From: G963665495 sp963677785
GTDB taxonomy: Bacteria > Desulfobacterota > Desulfovibrionia > Desulfovibrionales > Desulfovibrionaceae
Direction of reading: 5' to 3'
Assembly (NCBI GenBank): GCA_963677785.2
Contig: CAXXDH010000003.1
Coordinates: 2,976,001-3,040,000, forward strand
Length of the DNA stretch: 64,000 bases
Shown: positions 60,389 through 64,000 of the stretch, in pieces
Layout of the letters: each line of letters begins with the position of its first letter
Numbering within the stretch: position 1 is the stretch's first letter
Translations under genes and position numbers: made by a program
The notes under the pieces: model-generated
Database searches by the model: none
Seen by the model: only the letters and a program-made list of their open reading frames with translations
Told to the model about the DNA's origin: nothing

Positions 60389-61126
60389 TTATTTTTGCAG
60401 TTTTTCCCGCACCACCTCGTCCTGATAGGCCACGGATGCCCCAAGAATCGCAAAGGGGTAGAGAATGAAATGGACAAAGGGGATGAACAGCAACGATCCG
60501 AATGCCAGCATCAGAAAGAAATTTTTACGGATATAGCCGAGCCTTCCTTTCAGCGTCGGTTTGTCTCGTGAGAGCGAGAAGTCGAAAAAATCCCATCCCA
60601 GCATGAGCATGGCGAACACCACCGACAAAACCGGCCCCACCAGCGGGATAAGCAAAAACACCAGCGGCACGATCAGCACGAAGACGGCTTTTTTGCATTC
60701 TTCGATGATGGTTTTGAGAATGCCGGCTTCTTCCTCGGCAATGCCGCTGCGGGCCGCTGCATAAGGGTCGATTTTGCTGATGCGCTGAGCAATGATGTCG
60801 TAAACGGGCGAGGCAATGATGTTGGCCACGACCATAAACAGAAAATACATCACCAGCAGCAGGGTCAGGTAGAGGATGTATTTGAATATGTACGTGTAGA
60901 GCCAGTGCAGCGCTGTCCAGAACATCCCGGTTTCCGGGTTGGCCGGATCCCAGAAGTACGCCAGGATGCTGTTGGCGTTGTCGGTAAAGAGATAAAAGCA
61001 CACTGAAAACAGGATCAGGGTCAGGAAAAAGGGGATCAGCACCAGGGGCAGGTAGCTCGGGTGCCCGAAAGCGAACCGAATTCCCTTCATATGGGCGCCG
61101 AATCCGCGGATTGCACTACGTAACAT
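60389..61126 (-). CDS. EI24/CysZ-like membrane protein
   Basis: 245 residues, ATG 61126 behind ACGGAGG. The protein has four to six hydrophobic segments (LPLVLIPFFLTLILFSVCFY, LYLTLLLVMYFLFMVVANII, VFLLIPLVGPVLSVVFAMLM, FLMLAFGSLLFIPFVHFILY). ASPVYDIIAQR and the spacing of helices match the EI24 family, which includes the sulfate permease CysZ. A sulfate-transport role would suit a sulfate reducer, but specificity cannot be judged. It lies 17 bases downstream of glgB on the same strand. Confidence 0.82.
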   Translation of the reverse strand: MLRSAIRGFGAHMKGIRFAFGHPSYLPLVLIPFFLTLILFSVCFYLFTDNANSILAYFWDPANPETGMFWTALHWLYTYIFKYILYLTLLLVMYFLFMVVANIIASPVYDIIAQRISKIDPYAAARSGIAEEEAGILKTIIEECKKAVFVLIVPLVFLLIPLVGPVLSVVFAMLMLGWDFFDFSLSRDKPTLKGRLGYIRKNFFLMLAFGSLLFIPFVHFILYPFAILGASVAYQDEVVREKLQK

Positions 61127-61143
61127 GTGTTACCTCCGTCAAT

Positions 61144-63057
61144 TTATTCCTCTGGGATCAGACAGACTGCTGCCAGAGGAGGCAAAGTCAGTTCCAGGTA
61201 ATAGGGGCGTTGCCCGAGCCCTGCTTTTCGGGCCTGGACAGCGCCGGAATTTCCCACATTGGATCCGCCGTAGACAGCGGCGTCCGAATTGAGCGCTTCA
61301 TGCCAGATGCCGGCGCTGGGGCAGCCGATGGCATAGAGTTCGCGGACCACCGGCGTGAAATTGAAGACCCAGAGCAGCGGCCGGGCATCGGGCGCTTTGC
61401 GCAAAAAACTGATTACCGAGGCCGAACCATCGGAAAAGTCGATCCACTCGAAACCTTGCCAGTCGGTATCGCCCATGTACATGGCCGGTTCCGCTCGCAG
61501 CAGCCGGTTCAGGTCGCTCACCAGCAGCCGGATGCCGTCATGAGCCGGAAAATCCAGCAACGTCCAATCCAGCTGGCTCATGCAGTTCCATTCGTTCCAC
61601 TGACCGAATTCTCCTCCCATGAACAGCAGTTTTTTGCCCGGGTGCGCCCACTGGTAGGCAAAGAGCAGACGCAGGTTGGCCTGTTGCTGCCAGCTGTCTC
61701 CAGGCATTTTGGAAAGCAGCGCGCCTTTGCCGTGCACCACTTCGTCGTGAGACAACGGCAGTACGAAATTTTCCGAAAAGGCGTAGGCAATGGAAAACGT
61801 CAGGCTGGAATGGTGGTAGGAGCGGTGAATGGGCTCCTGGTGCATGTAGCTGAGCGTATCGTGCATCCAGCCCATGTTCCATTTGAACGTGAAGCCCAGG
61901 CCGCCCGTATAGACGGGACGCGAAACTCCGGGCCAGGACGTGGACTCTTCCGCGATCATCATGGCCCCGGGAAAATGGCCGTGCACCACGGTGTTCAGAT
62001 CCTGCAGGAACTGCACGGCCTCCAGGTTCTCTCTGCCGCCGAAACGGTTGGGAATCCAGTCGTTTCCGCGCGAATAGTCCAGATAGAGCATGGAAGCCAC
62101 GGCGTCGATGCGGATACCGTCGAAATGGAATTCCTTGAGCCAGTACAACGCGTTGGCAAAGAGAAAATTGCGTACTTCGTGACGGCCGTAATTGAATACG
62201 TACGTTCCCCAGTCCGGTTGTTCGCCCTGGCGAGGGTCGCTGTGTTCGTACAGCGCCGTGCCGTCAAAGCGGCCTAGCCCCCAGTCGTCCTTGGGAAAAT
62301 GGCCGGGAACCCAATCCAGGATAACCCCGAGGTTTTCCTGGTGGCAGCGGTCGATGAAGGCGCGCAGCTCTTCCGGCGAACCGAAACGCGAAGAGGGCGC
62401 GTAGTAGTGGCTGGTCTGGTAGCCCCAGCTTTCGTCCAGCGGATGTTCGGCAAGCGGCAGGAACTGGATGTGGGTGAATCCGTTGTCCTTGACGTAAGGG
62501 ATCAGGCTGTCCGCAAGTTCTCCGTAGGTGTAGAATCCGGGTTGCCCGTCCTGATGACGGCGCCAGGACCCCGCATGCACTTCATAAACGGATATGGGCA
62601 TGTCGAACGGCGCTCCCTGCTGGCGGCGCTGTTCCATCCAGGGGACGTCCTGCCACTGGTAGCTGTCCAGGTCCCAGGTGATGGAGGCCACACCCGGGCG
62701 AAGTTCCACATGAAAAGCAAAGGGGTCGGTTTTATATACGACGCGGTCATCCTGTTGCCGGATGCCGAATTTGTAGAGTGTTTGGCGGGGCATTTCCGGC
62801 ACAAAAGCTGCCCAGATGCCCGAAAGGCCCACCTGGTAGAGCGGCAGTTCGCCCCAGCGCCACTGGTTCAGCTCGCTCACCAGATACACTTCGTGCGCAT
62901 TGGGCGCCCAAACCGCGAATCTGTAGCCCGGCACATCGTTTTGCACGAACGGATGCGCTCCGAGGAAACGGTAGATATCCCAATGTTCGCCCTGGCCGAA
63001 CAGATAAAGATCAAATGGTTGAAAAAAAGCAGGTTCAGTAGCATGGATACTACTCAT
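61144..63057 (-). CDS. glgB: 1,4-alpha-glucan branching enzyme
   Basis: 637 residues, the short form with a single N-terminal CBM48 module (about 25-120: FLGAHPFVQND, FAVWAPNAHEVYLVSE). GH13 catalytic domain: ISVYEVHAGSWRR, LPLAEHPLDESWGYQTSHYY, the nucleophile Asp in FDGIRIDAVASML (about 315), the acid Glu in MIAEESTSWP (about 368) and the stabilising Asp in LSHDEVVHGK (about 438). It forms alpha-1,6 branches in glycogen. The glycogen synthase gene lies upstream on the same strand, beyond a repeat-filled gap. Confidence 0.95.
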   Translation of the reverse strand: MSSIHATEPAFFQPFDLYLFGQGEHWDIYRFLGAHPFVQNDVPGYRFAVWAPNAHEVYLVSELNQWRWGELPLYQVGLSGIWAAFVPEMPRQTLYKFGIRQQDDRVVYKTDPFAFHVELRPGVASITWDLDSYQWQDVPWMEQRRQQGAPFDMPISVYEVHAGSWRRHQDGQPGFYTYGELADSLIPYVKDNGFTHIQFLPLAEHPLDESWGYQTSHYYAPSSRFGSPEELRAFIDRCHQENLGVILDWVPGHFPKDDWGLGRFDGTALYEHSDPRQGEQPDWGTYVFNYGRHEVRNFLFANALYWLKEFHFDGIRIDAVASMLYLDYSRGNDWIPNRFGGRENLEAVQFLQDLNTVVHGHFPGAMMIAEESTSWPGVSRPVYTGGLGFTFKWNMGWMHDTLSYMHQEPIHRSYHHSSLTFSIAYAFSENFVLPLSHDEVVHGKGALLSKMPGDSWQQQANLRLLFAYQWAHPGKKLLFMGGEFGQWNEWNCMSQLDWTLLDFPAHDGIRLLVSDLNRLLRAEPAMYMGDTDWQGFEWIDFSDGSASVISFLRKAPDARPLLWVFNFTPVVRELYAIGCPSAGIWHEALNSDAAVYGGSNVGNSGAVQARKAGLGQRPYYLELTLPPLAAVCLIPEE

Positions 63058-63113
63058 GCCGACCTCCCGAAAAAAAAGAATGGTTGAGCAAATTTACTTT
63101 TACATGAGTTGAA

Positions 63114-63157
63114 TGGGGCTTTGCCCCAAAAACAGCCAGGGGGTACCGCCCCCCCTT
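63114..63157. repeat. GC-rich double hairpin repeat (module A, copy 3)
   Basis: TGGGGC-TTT-GCCCCA (63114-63128) and CCAGGGGG with CCCCCCC about ten bases on (63136-63157). The region 63058-63415 between glgB and glgA holds only repeats of this kind and AT-rich sequence. Confidence 0.65.
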
Positions 63158-63197
63158 GATCCGCGCACAGTCTTAATGAAAATTTGTTAGAATAAAG

Positions 63198-63257
63198 AAT
63201 ACTATTGCCTGTAATAAAAGGTTGGAAGGTTCTTAATCCGTCGGAGGCGATAGTATT
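63198..63257. repeat. Module B-like repeat with its own inverted ends
   Basis: AAAAGGTTGGAAGGTTCTTAA then TCCGTCGGAGGC, like the module B lead and tail but with the central stem missing. The element is framed by AATACTATTGCCT (63198-63210) and AGGCGATAGTATT (63245-63257), inverted with one mismatch in 13. Confidence 0.55.
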
Positions 63258-63335
63258 CAAAAATAACAATTCTCTACCCCCAGATAGTGGTGATATAACT
63301 CAGTAATAATCAACAGAAAAACAATATATGTATAG

Positions 63336-63395
63336 TTAAAAAATTGTGGGATTGTTAGGGCCCTTTTTCATACGGTCCTTAAGGTGCCGGAGGCA
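63336..63395. repeat. Module B-like repeat, degenerate copy
   Basis: AAAAAATTGTGGGATTGTTAG, GGGCCC, TTTTTCATACGG, TCCTTAAG and the tail GTGCCGGAGGCA. The stem is imperfect. It sits just after the glgA stop codon. Confidence 0.5.
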
Positions 63396-63415
63396 TCTCT
63401 CCCGAGCTTGTAATG

Positions 63416-64000
63416 TTAGATTGCGCTGCCGAGCTGGTTGTATAGCGAAAGATACTTGTGGGCGGAAAGCTGCCAGGAAAACTCCTGGCGCATGGCCCGG
63501 AGCTGGATTTGCCGCCAGAGATTCTTGTCGTTTTCCCAGACATCCAGAGCTTGGCAGATGGCATTGTAGAAATGGTCCGCGCCGGGCTCGTCGAAAATAA
63601 AACCCGTACATTCGGGATGCGGATAGGGAACGATGGTATCCCGTAGTCCGCCCACTGCCGTGGCCACCGGGGGCGTGCCGTAGCGCAGGGAGTACATCTG
63701 GGTCAGGCCGCAGGGTTCATAGGTGGACGGCATCAGAAAAATATCGGATCCGGCCTGGATCTTGTGCGCCAGGTCTTCCGTATAGCTTACATTGGCCGAA
63801 AGGCGGAGCGGATATTCTTCCATGAGGCGCAGCACCCGTTCTTCAAAACGCAGGTTGCCTTCGCCCAGTACCACTATGCCGACATTGCGCTGGATGATAC
63901 GCTCGAAGATTTCCAGGAGCAGGTCGATGCCCTTTTGCAGTTGCAAGCGGCCGATGAAACCGAGAATGGGCCGGTTGGCGAGAAAGGGGTTCAACCCCTG
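63416..64000 (-). CDS. glgA: Glycogen synthase, C-terminal part (cut by the right edge)
   Basis: 195 codons are visible; the frame is open to base 64000, so the N-terminal part is outside. The GT-B C-terminal domain shows PILGFIGRLQLQKGIDLLLE, VVLGEGNLRFEERVL, SDIFLMPSTYEPCGLTQMYS (ADP-glucose binding Glu-x7-Glu-like region) and GTPPVATAVGGLRDTIVPY. This fits GT5 glycogen/starch synthase. With glgB downstream it forms a glycogen synthesis block. Confidence 0.88.
   Translation of the reverse strand, partial: QGLNPFLANRPILGFIGRLQLQKGIDLLLEIFERIIQRNVGIVVLGEGNLRFEERVLRLMEEYPLRLSANVSYTEDLAHKIQAGSDIFLMPSTYEPCGLTQMYSLRYGTPPVATAVGGLRDTIVPYPHPECTGFIFDEPGADHFYNAICQALDVWENDKNLWRQIQLRAMRQEFSWQLSAHKYLSLYNQLGSAI

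Noticed and set aside
1..64000. CRISPR arrays, tRNA and rRNA genes
   Set aside because: No regularly spaced direct repeats, no tRNA cloverleaf and no rRNA-like stretch were noticed on reading; the repeats found are dispersed and hairpin-forming.

Overview
The window reads as a contiguous piece of a Gram-negative bacterial chromosome, most likely a deltaproteobacterium of the Desulfovibrio type. I infer this from the gene repertoire (PilZ and EAL-HDOD proteins, HBM-type chemoreceptor, DUF2905, UXS, a short GlgB, two-component kinases with HAMP-GAF architecture), the moderate-to-high GC content, and the GC-rich hairpin repeats between genes. No ribosomal RNA or tRNA gene and no CRISPR array was seen, so the taxonomic call is an inference.

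Layout. 1-5000: a sensor kinase cut by the left edge, an EAL-HDOD protein, a PilZ protein and an unrecognised membrane protein. 5105-20532: the most interesting block, a PAS/sigma54 activator followed by a sigma54-type promoter with three upstream palindromes and a ten-gene catabolic locus (four-gene Pot-type ABC importer, proline-racemase-family protein, YtcJ-like amidohydrolase, class III aminotransferase, CoA-transferase A and B, M20 deacylase, thiolase, AblB-type acetyltransferase). 20753-23880: an MFS exporter with its MerR regulator, and an AMIN-domain protein. 24172-28927: nitrogen control (amtB, glnB, glnD) behind a probable sigma54 promoter. 28929-33096: two GT-C-like membrane proteins and a DPM1-like glycosyltransferase. 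33135-34878: an AraC regulator convergent with a DMT exporter. 35285-36624: a complete-looking, AT-rich ISAs1-family element. 36826-44136: a housekeeping run (amino-acid binding protein, prmA, MagIII/EndoIII-like glycosylase, EnvC-like, CtpA, YibQ-like, ndk, proC). 44286-48879: SppA, a pseudo-receiver histidine kinase, Smr protein, DUF2905, mreB. 49540-54677: two sugar-nucleotide SDR enzymes and a PilT/PilB-type ATPase pair. 54850-59716: a sensor kinase, a frameshifted IS5-type transposase and a chemoreceptor. 59932-64000: two membrane proteins, then glgB and the C-terminal part of glgA, cut by the right edge.

How the main block may work. Its enzymes match, step for step, the route known from enzymology in Pseudomonas for beta-lysine: N6-acetylation, transamination at C3 to 3-oxo-6-acetamidohexanoate, CoA transfer, thiolysis to acetyl-CoA plus 4-acetamidobutyryl-CoA, and deacetylation to 4-aminobutyrate. 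No lysine 2,3-aminomutase lies beside the AblB homologue, so a degradative role for imported beta-lysine (or a close relative) is more likely than osmolyte synthesis. This is inference from gene content. The racemase-family protein and the amidohydrolase are not accounted for by that route.

A family of GC-rich stem-loop repeats ending in a GCCGCCGGAGGC-like tail recurs in at least six gaps, including two inside the catabolic locus, where it probably sets differential expression.
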